A DNA stretch of 64,000 nucleotides, taken from contig NZ_CP132204.1 of assembly GCF_030718995.1 (NCBI RefSeq), positions 992,001 through 1,056,000 of the forward strand, in the 5' to 3' direction. The position numbers and the translations under genes were made by a program. The notes beneath the pieces were generated by a model. That model had not been told where the DNA came from. It did not search any database and saw only the letters and a list, made by a program, of their open reading frames with translations. Origin of the DNA: Arthrobacter oryzae. GTDB lineage: Bacteria > Actinomycetota > Actinomycetes > Actinomycetales > Micrococcaceae. The first letter of the stretch is position 1. Each line of letters starts with the position of its first letter. Below are positions 7,143 to 16,656 of this stretch, in pieces.

Positions 7143-8555
7143 ATGACCATCCCCTTTGCCGCCCCTTTCCGTTCCGAGCACGACCTGCTGGGTGACCGTG
7201 ACGTCCCCGCTTCCGCGTACTGGGGCGTCCATACGCTCCGGGCCGTGGAGAACTTCCCCATCAGCGGCCAGCCGCTCTCCTCCAACATGTACCTGGTCCG
7301 CGGCCTCGCCGCCGTGAAGCTCGCAGCCGCCCGCACCAACCGCGAACTGGGCCTGCTCGACGCCGAACGCGCCGACGCCATCGAGGCCGCCTGCACCGAC
7401 GTCCTGAACGGCAAACTCAGCGACCAGTTCGTCGTCGACGTCATCCAGGGCGGCGCCGGGACATCCTCGAACATGAACGCCAACGAAGTCATCGCCAACC
7501 GCGCCCTGGAAATCCTCGGACACCCCAAGGGCGACTACGCCCGGCTCCACCCGAACGACCACGTCAACCTCTCCCAGTCCACGAACGACGTCTACCCCAC
7601 CGCCGTGAAACTCGGCACCATCTTCGCCGCCCGCGAACTCCTCGCAGCCCTGGCAGAACTCGAAGAAGCCTTCGCCGGCAAAGCCGCCGAATTCCGCACC
7701 GTGGTGAAAATGGGACGCACCCAGCTCCAGGACGCCGTCCCCATGACCCTCGGCCAGGAATTCGGGACCTACGCCGTCACCATCGGCGAGGACCGGCTCC
7801 GCCTGGCCGAAGCGGACCTGCTGATCCACGAAATCAACCTCGGCGCCACCGCCATCGGCACCGGCCTGAACGCCCCTGCCGGCTACGCCGCAACAGCCTG
7901 CCGGCACCTGGCCGACATCACCGGACTGCCCCTGGTCACCGCCGTGGACCTCATCGAAGCCACCCAGGACGTCGGCGCCTTCGTGCACCTCTCCGGCGTC
8001 CTCAAACGCGTGGCCGTGAAACTCTCCAAAATCTGCAACGACCTGCGCCTGCTCTCCTCCGGCCCCCGCGCCGGCCTCGGCGAAATCAACCTCCCCGCCG
8101 TGCAGTCCGGCTCCTCCATCATGCCCGGCAAGATCAACCCGGTGATCCCGGAAGTGGTCTCCCAGGTCGCCTACGAAGTCATCGGCAACGACGTCACCAT
8201 CACCATGGCCGCCGAAGCCGGGCAACTCCAGCTCAACGCCTTCGAACCCATCATCGTCCACAGCCTCCACAAGAGCATCTCCCACCTCGAAGCCGCCTGC
8301 CGCACCCTCACCGCACGCTGCGTCCGGGGCATCACCGCCAACACCGAACACCTCCGCCTCACCGTGGAACAATCCATCGGCCTGGTCACCGCGCTGAACC
8401 CCCACCTCGGCTACGCCACCGCAACCGCCATCGCCCAGGAAGCCCTCGCCACCGGCAAGGGCGTGGCCGAACTCGTCCTCGAACACCAGCTGCTCACCGC
8501 CGAGCAACTGCAAGAACTCCTCAGCCCGCAACGCCTGGCCAACCTCAGCAAATAA
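7143..8555 (+). CDS. aspA: Aspartate ammonia-lyase
   Basis: Converts L-aspartate to fumarate and ammonia. 470 residues, the normal length. The fumarase/aspartase signature GSSIMPGKINPV is at residues 323-334; GTSSNMNANEV and HPNDHVNLSQSTNDV are the other conserved active-site regions. GAGGA stands 6 bases before the ATG. Followed 83 bases later by a dicarboxylate/amino-acid symporter, so substrate uptake and deamination are probably co-expressed. Class II fumarase is the alternative; aspartase is favoured by LLGDRDVPASAYWGVHT and by the amino-acid context. Confidence 0.93.
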   Translation: MTIPFAAPFRSEHDLLGDRDVPASAYWGVHTLRAVENFPISGQPLSSNMYLVRGLAAVKLAAARTNRELGLLDAERADAIEAACTDVLNGKLSDQFVVDVIQGGAGTSSNMNANEVIANRALEILGHPKGDYARLHPNDHVNLSQSTNDVYPTAVKLGTIFAARELLAALAELEEAFAGKAAEFRTVVKMGRTQLQDAVPMTLGQEFGTYAVTIGEDRLRLAEADLLIHEINLGATAIGTGLNAPAGYAATACRHLADITGLPLVTAVDLIEATQDVGAFVHLSGVLKRVAVKLSKICNDLRLLSSGPRAGLGEINLPAVQSGSSIMPGKINPVIPEVVSQVAYEVIGNDVTITMAAEAGQLQLNAFEPIIVHSLHKSISHLEAACRTLTARCVRGITANTEHLRLTVEQSIGLVTALNPHLGYATATAIAQEALATGKGVAELVLEHQLLTAEQLQELLSPQRLANLSK

Positions 8556-8638
8556 CACCCCAACCACACCCCACCCGACCACGGGAGCAGGGGCACACCG
8601 CCGTGCCCAAAATCCCCGACCCTACCCAAGGACTGACT

Positions 8639-9940
8639 ATGAAAAACAAATCAACGATGTGGATTCTGGCCGCACTCGTCTTCGGAATCCTCAGCGGGCT
8701 GGTCTGCCACTGGCTGCTGCCAGTGGCAACGCGCGAATCCCTTGTGACGGTCCTCGACACCGTGACGCACATGTTCCTGAACCTCATCAAGATGATCATT
8801 GCCCCGCTGATCTTTGCCACCCTCGTGTCGGGCATTGCAGGCGCGGCAAAATCCGCCGGAGTGGGCAAGCTCTTTGGCCGCTCCATGGTCTGGTTCCTGT
8901 CCGCCTCCGTCCTGGTGGGGGCCTTCGGATTCATCACCGCCCATATCCTCAACGTGGGTGACGGACTCAACCTGATGCCGGGCGGTGACGCCGGGATGGA
9001 AACGAAACCCCTCGATTACCAGGAGTTCATCACCCACATCATCCCCACGAGCGTCTTCGCAGCCCTGACGGCGAACAACCCGCTGCAGATCCTGGTCTTC
9101 GGTGCTCTCTTCGGCATCGCACTGCTGAACCTGCGCAAGAAGGGCCGCTCCTCCATAGCGGATGCCATCGACGAACTCATGGGCGTCATGCTGAAGGTCA
9201 CCGGGTATGTCATGCTGGCTGCTCCAGTAGGCGTTTTTGCCGGCATCGCAGCGGCTTTCACGTCCCAGGGCCTGGACGCCTTCGCCACTTACGCTTCGTT
9301 CATCGGCGGCTTCTACGTGTCCCTCTCGGCCCTCTGGATCATCATGATCGCCGTCGCTGTGGGCTTCCTCGGAACCGCTGCCTTCCGGCTGGTCCGGATT
9401 GTGCGCGAACCGATGGTCATCGCGTTCGCAACCTCCAGCAGCGAAGCCGCCCTCCCCAAGCTCATTGAAGGCCTGACCAGGTTCGGCATCGAGAAGCGCA
9501 CCACCGGTTTCGTGCTGCCGCTCGGCTACTCCTTCAACGTGGACGGTTCCATGATGTACATGACCTTCGCGTCGGTCTTCCTGATCAATGCCTACGGCAT
9601 CGACATGGATCTTGGCCAGCAGATCGCCATGACCGCAATGCTTCTGCTCAGCAGCAAAGGCATGGCCGGCGTGCCGCGCGGATCACTCGTCGTCGTAGCG
9701 GCCGTCGTCCCCGGGTTCGGCATCCCCGCCGCCGGAATTGGTGTCCTGCTCGTGATCGACCAGCTCCTGGACATGGGACGCACCGCCACCAACATCCTGG
9801 GAAATGCCATTGCCACCGCGGTCATCGGCCAGAAGCATGACAGGTCCTCTTCCCGCCTCGAAGCGGAACCTTCCGCAACCTCACACGCCGCCGACGACAC
9901 CGAATACAGCAGGGAGCCTGAGCGCGTTTCGATGCACTGA
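8639..9940 (+). CDS. Dicarboxylate/amino acid:cation symporter (DAACS)
   Basis: 433-residue membrane transporter of the GltP/DctA family. Conserved elements: the serine-rich ATSSSEAALPKL loop, GYSFNVDGSMMYM and DMGRTATNILGN. It probably imports aspartate, glutamate or C4-dicarboxylates with Na+ or H+. Start ATG 8639 is preceded by AAGGA; a GTG 12 codons upstream is less likely. It lies downstream of aspA and is presumably the uptake partner. The C-terminal 35 residues are polar and non-conserved. Confidence 0.9.
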   Translation: MKNKSTMWILAALVFGILSGLVCHWLLPVATRESLVTVLDTVTHMFLNLIKMIIAPLIFATLVSGIAGAAKSAGVGKLFGRSMVWFLSASVLVGAFGFITAHILNVGDGLNLMPGGDAGMETKPLDYQEFITHIIPTSVFAALTANNPLQILVFGALFGIALLNLRKKGRSSIADAIDELMGVMLKVTGYVMLAAPVGVFAGIAAAFTSQGLDAFATYASFIGGFYVSLSALWIIMIAVAVGFLGTAAFRLVRIVREPMVIAFATSSSEAALPKLIEGLTRFGIEKRTTGFVLPLGYSFNVDGSMMYMTFASVFLINAYGIDMDLGQQIAMTAMLLLSSKGMAGVPRGSLVVVAAVVPGFGIPAAGIGVLLVIDQLLDMGRTATNILGNAIATAVIGQKHDRSSSRLEAEPSATSHAADDTEYSREPERVSMH

Positions 9941-10008
9941 CCGCTCCCGCCCAACCGCACCCCCTTCAACCAGCCGAATCCACCCCACCGAAAGAAAGGC
10001 CATGGCCA

Positions 10009-10302
10009 ATGACCGCTGACTTGGAGCTTCAGAGCCCGACGGACGCGCAAACCACACAACGAAGGAAAAAGACGCCAAGAACACCCATCAAGGCACAAAT
10101 CGTCGACTACCTTGCGAGCAACGGCGCAAGCAAAGTAGCCGACATCAGCACCGGCATCGCATGCTGCCGGGACTCCGTAAGGCACCATCTTGCCGCGCTT
10201 GAGAGCGCTGCGATCGTCCGTTCCAACATTGCCCCCGGAGAAAGAAGCCGGTTCACACCGTTCTACGCCCTCGCCCCTGAAAGAAGAGTTTCGGGCTCCT
10301 AA
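10009..10302 (+). CDS. Small winged-helix DNA-binding protein
   Basis: 97 residues: a basic N-terminal tail, then IKAQIVDYLASNGASKVADISTGIACCRDSVRHHLAALESAAIV, which fits a winged helix-turn-helix with the recognition helix at CRDSVRHHLAAL, and a short wing (RSRFTPFYALAP). Possible transcription factor of the aspA-symporter operon; its target is not known. A 5-codon ORF starts at ATG 10002 and overlaps the ATG at 10009. The GAAAGG lies closer to the upstream ATG, so translational coupling is possible. Confidence 0.65.
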   Translation: MTADLELQSPTDAQTTQRRKKTPRTPIKAQIVDYLASNGASKVADISTGIACCRDSVRHHLAALESAAIVRSNIAPGERSRFTPFYALAPERRVSGS

Positions 10303-10328
10303 CCGAAAGGCGCGGGCCACCTGGTGAC

Positions 10329-10360
10329 CGGACGACGGCGGGACCTCCCGCCGTCGTCCG
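10329..10360. repeat. Palindromic intergenic repeat, copy 2
   Basis: CGGACGACGGCGGGA, 2-base centre, complement; 27 bases after the winged-helix gene. Likely terminator separating it from the pucR-glsA unit. The remainder of the 237-bp gap (10303-10539) shows no other clear feature. Confidence 0.8.
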
Positions 10361-10539
10361 CCGGGGCACTACAGGCAAGGGGCCAACGCTGTTCTCCCCG
10401 AGCCGGTTGCGCCTTGGTTCCGGGACCTAAAAGGTGCCGCCGGATTTGGTCCGGCATCCATATTTTCCCGGAAATGCTCTGGATAGCATGGGGTGACCGG
10501 ACAGAGCCGTCCGGCGGGTATCAATGCAGAAAGAAGCCC

Positions 10540-12138
10540 ATGGCCGCAGTTACAGTGGACGATATCCTCTCGGATCTCCCCCTGGGTTTCGCCAGTCTCA
10601 TCCTTCGGCCGTCCCGCGCCGATTCACCGATTGAACGCTTCCTGATCGTTGACGCCGACGACGAGACGTCCGACGGCGGCGCTTCGTTTGTCCTGCTGAT
10701 CGGGGTTCGCGGACGCTCCGCTCTGCCGGCGCTCCGGCGCCTTGTCAAGAATCCTCCCCTCGTGCTGGCCGTCAAAGGCACTCCCGGCGAACTCGGGGAA
10801 GCTGAAGAGCTGCTCCGGGCAGCCGGAACAGGCCTTCTCCTGGTGGACCCCGCCGCTGACTGGGACCGGCTCCTGTCCATAGCCAAGGACCGGATCACGC
10901 CCCGCAGTTATCAAAGCGAAGTGCTGACCCTGCTGGAAGAGGACCTGTTCGCCATTGCGCAGACCACTGCACGCCTGACGTCGAGCCACGTGGTGATTGA
11001 GGACGCCGCCAACAAGGTCCTGGCCTATTCAACGGTGACGAATGACATCGACGAGCTCCGCAAGGCCTCGATCCTTGCCCGCCGCGGTCCGCGAAAATAC
11101 GAACTCCTCCTCAAGGACCTTGGCGCTTACCGCGAACTGCACCGGACCCGGCTGCCTGTCAGGGTTCCGGCCCGGCCCCAGGACGGCCTGCGGGAGCGCA
11201 TCGCCGTCACCCTGTTCGCCGGCGACCGCATCATGGGATACATCTGGCTGCAGGAAACCGGCGGCGGTTTCGGGGACGACGTCGACTACGTCCTCACCGG
11301 ATCTGCCGCGCGAGTGTCAGCCGAGCTGATCCGCTACCGCAACCAGCAGTCGGTGCACATGCGCGAGGACCGGATTGCGCGGCTCCTCTCAGGCCCGGCG
11401 GAAGCCGCGGCGAGCGCCCACAGCGAGAAGATCCCGGCGGACCGGCCCTCGGCACTGCTTCTGATCGGAATGTCGGCATCCGGAGCGCAGGCAGACGATG
11501 CAGCGCTCAAACACGGGGAACTCGCCAACCTCGCCTCCATCCACGCGGCTGCCTACAAACAGTCCGCCATCGTGGGACAGTTCCACGGCGACACCGCCGT
11601 GATCATCCCGGCACTCCAGTCCGCCAATGCCGAAGCCGGACTTCGGAGCCTGGCCGAGGCCATCGTGCGGGACGCCGGGAAGCATCTGGGCATCAGTCCC
11701 TTCGCTGCAGTGGGACCAGTCGCCCCGGACCTGCTGTCGATTCATTCCGTGACCGCCAAAACGGAGGCACTACTGGGCTGCATGCGGCGCTCCCGGGCCG
11801 CAGCGGTGGCCACCGTGGACGATTTCGAAGCGGACATCCTCTTCCACGAAGCACTCGAAAATTTCACAGCTTCCGCTTTCCGCCATCGCGGCCTCTGGTC
11901 CCTCCTCCGCGACGACGGAGAACTGGCCGAGACCCTTCGCGTGTATTTCGAGGCGTCGCTGGACGTTGGTGAATGCTCAAAGCGCATGAAGCTGCACAAA
12001 AACACTGTCTATTACAGGATCAGCAAGGCCAGCCGGGTGACCGGTTTGAATTTCAGCGATCCCCGCCATTCATTGGTCGCCCTGCTCCACATCCAGGAGT
12101 GGGCCGGCAAGCATAAGGAGCACCTGGGCAACACATGA
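10540..12138 (+). CDS. PucR-family transcriptional regulator
   Basis: 532 residues. N-terminal PucR-like sensing region (TVDDILSDLPLGFASLIL..), a central GAF/GGDEF-like region and a C-terminal PucR helix-turn-helix (about residues 455-520: ETLRVYFEASLDVGECSKRMKLHKNTVYYRISKASRVTG). The final ATGA overlaps the glsA start, so the two are one transcription and translation unit. By analogy with PucR/CdaR regulators it may activate glutamine or amide use. Start ATG 10540 is preferred because the upstream open frame runs through the repeat hairpin; the ribosome binding site is weak (GAAAGAAG). Confidence 0.85.
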   Translation: MAAVTVDDILSDLPLGFASLILRPSRADSPIERFLIVDADDETSDGGASFVLLIGVRGRSALPALRRLVKNPPLVLAVKGTPGELGEAEELLRAAGTGLLLVDPAADWDRLLSIAKDRITPRSYQSEVLTLLEEDLFAIAQTTARLTSSHVVIEDAANKVLAYSTVTNDIDELRKASILARRGPRKYELLLKDLGAYRELHRTRLPVRVPARPQDGLRERIAVTLFAGDRIMGYIWLQETGGGFGDDVDYVLTGSAARVSAELIRYRNQQSVHMREDRIARLLSGPAEAAASAHSEKIPADRPSALLLIGMSASGAQADDAALKHGELANLASIHAAAYKQSAIVGQFHGDTAVIIPALQSANAEAGLRSLAEAIVRDAGKHLGISPFAAVGPVAPDLLSIHSVTAKTEALLGCMRRSRAAAVATVDDFEADILFHEALENFTASAFRHRGLWSLLRDDGELAETLRVYFEASLDVGECSKRMKLHKNTVYYRISKASRVTGLNFSDPRHSLVALLHIQEWAGKHKEHLGNT

Positions 12139-13079
12139 AAACAGCACTCGAATCACCGCCTCTCGGCCTGGTCCTGGACGACATCGTGCGATGCCACCGG
12201 CCCCGGATTGAGGCAGGGTCCGTTCCCGCCGGCATCCCCCACCTGTCGGCTCCGCCGTTCAGCCGTTTCGGGATTGCGGTGGCCACATGTTCCGGCGACC
12301 TGTTCAGCGCTGGTGACGCCGATCTTCCCTTCTCCATCCAGAGCATCTCCAAGGTCTTCACCCTGGCCCTGGCACTCGGCGGAGACGACCCCGGCGCGCT
12401 CTGGTCCCGGGTGCTCCGCGAACCGTCAGGCACATCGTTCAACTCCCTGGTCCAGCTCGAAGTGGAGCACGGCATTCCCCGGAATCCTTTCATCAACTCG
12501 GGCGCCCTGGTGGTCACCGACCACCTTATGGAGAGATTTCCCGACGCCGCCGACCAGGTCCTGCGATTCCTCTCCAGGCAAGCGGGCTACGAAAAGGGCG
12601 CGCAAGGCCCTTTCATCGACGAGGCCGCCGCGGACAGCGAGCTCGCCAACAGCAGCCGCAACCTTGCCCTTGCCCACTTCCTGAAGGACTTCGGCAACCT
12701 GCGGCGTCCCGCCCAGGCAGTGGTGGAGAACTACGTCCGGCAGTGCTCCATCATGATGACCTGCGTGGAGACGGCGAAGGCTGCGCTCTTCCTGGCCCAG
12801 GGCGGCCGGGGCGCGCAGGGCACCGTGGTCTCCCGGAGTGAGGCCAAGCGCATCAGCTCCATCATGCTGACGTGCGGCATGTATGACGCCGCCGGCGAAT
12901 TTGCCTACCGCGTCGGACTCCCGGGAAAGAGCGGCGTAGGCGGCGGAATCCTGGCCATCGTCCCCGGCGAAGGCGCCATCTGCGTCTGGAGCCCCCGGCT
13001 GGACGCCAAGGGCAATTCCCTAGCCGGGACTGCTGCCCTTGCCGATCTGGCCGAGCGCACCGGGTGGTCTGTTTTCTGA
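12135..13079 (+). CDS. glsA: Glutaminase
   Basis: Hydrolyses L-glutamine to glutamate and ammonia. 314 residues, the normal length. The catalytic Ser-x-x-Lys is SISK (Ser70, Lys73) within FSIQSISKVFTL; NPFINSGALV and MLTCGMYDAAGEFAYRVGLPGKSGVGGGI are further signatures of the serine-dependent beta-lactamase-like family. The start codon overlaps the pucR stop (ATGA), implying translational coupling. The asparagine permease gene follows 75 bases later. Confidence 0.93.
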   Translation: MKTALESPPLGLVLDDIVRCHRPRIEAGSVPAGIPHLSAPPFSRFGIAVATCSGDLFSAGDADLPFSIQSISKVFTLALALGGDDPGALWSRVLREPSGTSFNSLVQLEVEHGIPRNPFINSGALVVTDHLMERFPDAADQVLRFLSRQAGYEKGAQGPFIDEAAADSELANSSRNLALAHFLKDFGNLRRPAQAVVENYVRQCSIMMTCVETAKAALFLAQGGRGAQGTVVSRSEAKRISSIMLTCGMYDAAGEFAYRVGLPGKSGVGGGILAIVPGEGAICVWSPRLDAKGNSLAGTAALADLAERTGWSVF

Positions 13080-13154
13080 TCTGCCCCTCCACTTTTTCAC
13101 GCAAACCCCAATAGAACCCCCATGTAGATCTTCAACCGGTCGAAAGGATCACCC

Positions 13155-14669
13155 ATGTCCAACAACCCCAATGACGAGGTTGGCCAGTACGAGGCAGACG
13201 GCGGCCACGCGCACGCCTCTGACAGACTCCTTCATGCGGAGGATAAGGGCTACCACAAGAGCCTGAAACCGCGGCAGATCCAGATGATCGCGATCGGCGG
13301 CGCGATTGGCACCGGCCTGTTCCTCGGTGCCGGCGGCCGGCTGAACGCTGCAGGCCCATCCCTGGTCATCGCTTACGCCGTCTGCGGTTTCTTCGCCTTC
13401 CTCATTCTCCGCGCACTGGGCGAACTAGTGCTGCACCGCCCGTCGTCAGGCTCCTTTGTCTCCTATGCCCGTGAATTCTTCGGCGAGAAGGCAGCCTTTG
13501 TCTCGGGCTGGTTTTACTGGATCAACTGGGCCACCACCACCATCGTGGACATCACCGCCGCAGCGCTCTACATGAACTTCTTCGGCCACTACATCCCCTG
13601 GATGGCGGACGTCCCGCAGTGGGCGTGGGCCCTGATTGCCCTTATTGTCGTGCTGTGCCTGAACCTCGTTTCAGTCAAGGTTTTCGGCGAGATGGAATTC
13701 TGGTTCGCCATCATCAAAGTCGTCGCCCTCGTGGCGTTCCTCATCATCGGCACCTACTTCGTCATCTTCGGCACGCCGGTGGACGGACAGGCAGTCGGCT
13801 TCAGCCTCATCACCGACAACGGCGGAATCTTCCCCAACGGCATCCTGCCCATGATCATCCTCATGCAGGGCGTGCTGTTCGCCTACGCCTCGATCGAACT
13901 GGTCGGCACCGCCGCCGGCGAAACCGAACACCCGGAAAAGATCATGCCCAAGGCCATCAACTCCGTGGTCTTCCGCATCGCCGTGTTCTACGTCGGCTCC
14001 GTCATCCTGCTGGCCCTCCTCCTGCCCTATACCTCGTACGAAAAGGGCGTCAGCCCCTTCGTGACCTTCTTCGGCTCCATCGGCATCCAGGGCGTGGACG
14101 TCATCATGAACCTCGTGGTCCTCACCGCCGCGCTGTCCTCCCTCAACGCGGGCCTCTATTCCACCGGCCGCATCCTTCGCTCCATGTCCGTGGCCGGCTC
14201 CGCCCCCCGGTTCGCCCAGCGCATGAACAAAGCCGGCGTCCCCTACGGCGGCATCGCCATCACCGCCGGAGTGTCCCTCCTCGGCGTCCCACTGAACTAC
14301 CTCGTCCCCTCCCAGGCTTTTGAGATCGTCCTCAATGTCGCCTCCGTAGGCATCGTCGTCACCTGGGCAACCATCGTCCTCTGCCAGATGCAGCTCAAAC
14401 GCTGGGCGGACAGGGGCTGGCTGAAACGCCCCTCCTTCCGGATGTTCGGTGCCCCCTACACCGGCTACCTCTCACTCCTGTTCCTCGCCAGCGTCCTCGT
14501 GATGGTCTTCATCGATTCCCCGCTCACCCTTTTGGTCACCCTCATCGCCTGCGCCCTCATGGTTGCCGGCTGGTACGCCTGCCGGAAACGGATCCACGAA
14601 ATCGCCGAGGCACGTGACGGCTACACCGGCGCCGCGCCCGTGGTGGCCAACCCGACTCCCATCCGATAG
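13155..14669 (+). CDS. ansP: L-asparagine permease (APC superfamily)
   Basis: 504 residues with about 12 hydrophobic segments. [31 protein letters not shown] and [23 protein letters not shown] match AnsP proteins closely over the full length, including [12 protein letters not shown] and [14 protein letters not shown]. Imports L-asparagine. GAAAGGA lies before the ATG. Together with glsA and aspA this gives a route Asn/Gln to Asp/Glu to fumarate, although no asparaginase is seen here. The related CycA-type D-Ala/Gly permease is the main alternative. Confidence 0.88.
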   Translation: MSNNPNDEVGQYEADGGHAHASDRLLHAEDKGYHKSLKPRQIQMIAIGGAIGTGLFLGAGGRLNAAGPSLVIAYAVCGFFAFLILRALGELVLHRPSSGSFVSYAREFFGEKAAFVSGWFYWINWATTTIVDITAAALYMNFFGHYIPWMADVPQWAWALIALIVVLCLNLVSVKVFGEMEFWFAIIKVVALVAFLIIGTYFVIFGTPVDGQAVGFSLITDNGGIFPNGILPMIILMQGVLFAYASIELVGTAAGETEHPEKIMPKAINSVVFRIAVFYVGSVILLALLLPYTSYEKGVSPFVTFFGSIGIQGVDVIMNLVVLTAALSSLNAGLYSTGRILRSMSVAGSAPRFAQRMNKAGVPYGGIAITAGVSLLGVPLNYLVPSQAFEIVLNVASVGIVVTWATIVLCQMQLKRWADRGWLKRPSFRMFGAPYTGYLSLLFLASVLVMVFIDSPLTLLVTLIACALMVAGWYACRKRIHEIAEARDGYTGAAPVVANPTPIR

Positions 14670-14727
14670 CTAGTCCCGCGATCGCCCCGGGCGCACCCCG
14701 CCAAACCACACCGACCGAAAGCCTGCC

Positions 14728-14841
14728 ATGAACCGACAAGAGCTGCTGAGCCCCCAACCCGACCGGGCGCGCGCGGACAACCAGACGATGGACAGCTGCG
14801 AGGACGGCTGCTTCTTCTGCACCGGACCGGAAACCGACTAG
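14728..14841 (+). CDS. 37-residue Cys-containing peptide
   Basis: Short ORF between ansP and the ThDP enzyme gene on the same strand: an N-terminal polar half, then DSCEDGCFFCTGPETD with a CxxxCxxC cluster at the C-terminus. A modest GAAAG precedes the ATG. The cysteine spacing could bind metal or Fe-S, or be a modification site, but no peptide-maturation enzyme lies nearby. The codons are GC-rich like the neighbours. It may be a real small protein or chance; conservation would decide. Confidence 0.4.
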   Translation: MNRQELLSPQPDRARADNQTMDSCEDGCFFCTGPETD

Positions 14842-14900
14842 GCGCCACCGGCGCCACCGCCCAACATGCACATCCACCCAACCCAAGAAGACAAGTAGTG

Positions 14901-16655
14901 ATGACAACGGAGTCCGCATCCACCATGACAGCAACCGACACACAGCCGATCGACGGCGATACCATCAACCACCTCGCGGCACAGCCCCTTCCTTCGGCTG
15001 GCCCGGAGGCCATGGGCGGCCGCGGGGCCCTGAAATCCGCCGGGCACGTGATTGTCGACTCGCTCGTGGCCCATGGGGTGGAGCGCACCTATGTTGTTCC
15101 CGGCGAAAGCTTCCTGGACGTACTGGACGGACTGCACGGTTCGGACATCGACACCGTGGTCTGCCGCCACGAGGGCGGCGCGGCCTACATGGCCGAGGCC
15201 GACGGCAAAATGAACCAGCGTCCGGGCGTTGCCATGGTCACCCGCGGACCCGGGGCGGCCAACGCCCATGTCGGCCTGCACACGGCCTGGCAGGATTCCA
15301 CCCCCATGCTGCTCTTCGTGGGGCTCATCCCTTTTGCGCACCGTGACCGCGAGGCGTTCCAGGAATTCGACATCAAGGCCTGGTTCGACACCGGGGCCAA
15401 GCGGGTCATGGTGCTTGACCATGCCGAGCGGGCGTCCGAGATTGTTGCCGAAGCCATGTTCGCTGCCATGAGCGGACGGCCGGGACCCGTGGTGGTGGGC
15501 CTGCCCGAAGACATCATCCGGCAGCAGGTCGACCCGGCGCTGCACCCCGCCATCCCGGTTGCCACCGGCGGGATGAGCAGCACGGATACCGAAGCCCTCG
15601 CCAGCGCCCTTGCACTTTCCAGCAAGCCGCTGTTTGTCACCGGAGGCAACGACTGGACGCAGGAAGCGGCCGGCCAGCTCACCCGCTGGCTCGAAAAGCA
15701 CCACATCCCGGCCGCCGCTGAATGGCGCACGCAGGGTACCGTCTCCTTCGACTCGCCGTCCTACGTGGGTCCGATTGGCTACGGCCGCCCCCGCCCCACG
15801 TACGACCTCCTGGAGGAAACCGACCTGCTCGTTTTCGTTGGGACCGTGCCCGGAGACGTGATCACGGACGGATTCCTCTGCCGGCAGGACTGGAACAAGC
15901 AGAACTTCCTGGTCACCATCGACCCCTCGCTGCGGGGCCGCTCAGGCCCCGTCTCGCGGCAGATCGTGGCCAAGCCGGATGCCTTTGTCCGCGATCTGCT
16001 GGAGATCAACCTGCCGGTGAAGGAGGAGTGGAAAGCCTGGACGGCCAGGATGCGTGCCGAACAGACGTCCTTTGCCGCCCTGCCCAAGGCCGCGGCGGAA
16101 GGTCCCGCGAAGATGGACACCCTGATGGCCAATCTCGTCCCGCGGCTGCCCCAGGACGCCATGGTGACGTTCGGGGCAGGCGAGCACACCAACTGGGCGC
16201 ACCGGTACTTCCCCACGCGCCGCTACGCCTCCATGATCAGCGCCAGGAACGGCTCCATGGGCTACTCCATCCCTTCGGCCATCGCCGCATCGCTGGCCAG
16301 TCCGCAGCGCCGGGTGGTGACCATCGCAGGCGACGGTGAATTCCTGATGAACGGGCAGGAGCTGGCCACCGCCGCCCAGTACGGGGCCACCCCGCTCATC
16401 GTCGTGATGGACAACCAGGAGTACGGCACCATCCGCACCCACCAGGAACGGCACTACCCGTCCCGGGTGTCGGGGACACAGCTGAAGAACCCCGACTTCG
16501 GCCTGATGGCCAGGGCCTTCGGCGGGTACGGCATCACGGTCACCCGGGACGAGGACGTGCCGGCTGCCCTCGACGCCGCGTTCCAGGCCATCGACCGGGA
16601 CGGGACGTTTGCCCTCATTCACCTCATCGTGGAGCAGCGCGTGAAGGCGTACTGA
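14901..16655 (+). CDS. Thiamine diphosphate-dependent enzyme, acetolactate-synthase-like
   Basis: 584 residues with the three-domain architecture of the POX/AHAS family. The N-terminal PYR domain has the activating Glu in CRHEGGAAYMAEADGK; the C-terminal PP domain has the ThDP motif GDGEFLMNGQELATAAQYG ending in VVMDNQEYG. ThDP-dependent decarboxylation or carboligation of a 2-oxoacid is expected; the substrate is unknown. No small regulatory subunit gene follows, which argues against biosynthetic IlvB. GTG 14898 and ATG 14925 are alternative starts. Convergent, 1 bp apart from the DUF2306 gene. Confidence 0.85.
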   Translation: MTTESASTMTATDTQPIDGDTINHLAAQPLPSAGPEAMGGRGALKSAGHVIVDSLVAHGVERTYVVPGESFLDVLDGLHGSDIDTVVCRHEGGAAYMAEADGKMNQRPGVAMVTRGPGAANAHVGLHTAWQDSTPMLLFVGLIPFAHRDREAFQEFDIKAWFDTGAKRVMVLDHAERASEIVAEAMFAAMSGRPGPVVVGLPEDIIRQQVDPALHPAIPVATGGMSSTDTEALASALALSSKPLFVTGGNDWTQEAAGQLTRWLEKHHIPAAAEWRTQGTVSFDSPSYVGPIGYGRPRPTYDLLEETDLLVFVGTVPGDVITDGFLCRQDWNKQNFLVTIDPSLRGRSGPVSRQIVAKPDAFVRDLLEINLPVKEEWKAWTARMRAEQTSFAALPKAAAEGPAKMDTLMANLVPRLPQDAMVTFGAGEHTNWAHRYFPTRRYASMISARNGSMGYSIPSAIAASLASPQRRVVTIAGDGEFLMNGQELATAAQYGATPLIVVMDNQEYGTIRTHQERHYPSRVSGTQLKNPDFGLMARAFGGYGITVTRDEDVPAALDAAFQAIDRDGTFALIHLIVEQRVKAY

Positions 16656-16656
16656 C

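Noticed and set aside
7119..8582. 487-codon open frame on the minus strand opposite aspA
   Set aside because: Gly/Asp/Val-rich product with no recognisable motifs, exactly antisense to a full-length conserved aspA; a by-product of GC-rich third positions.
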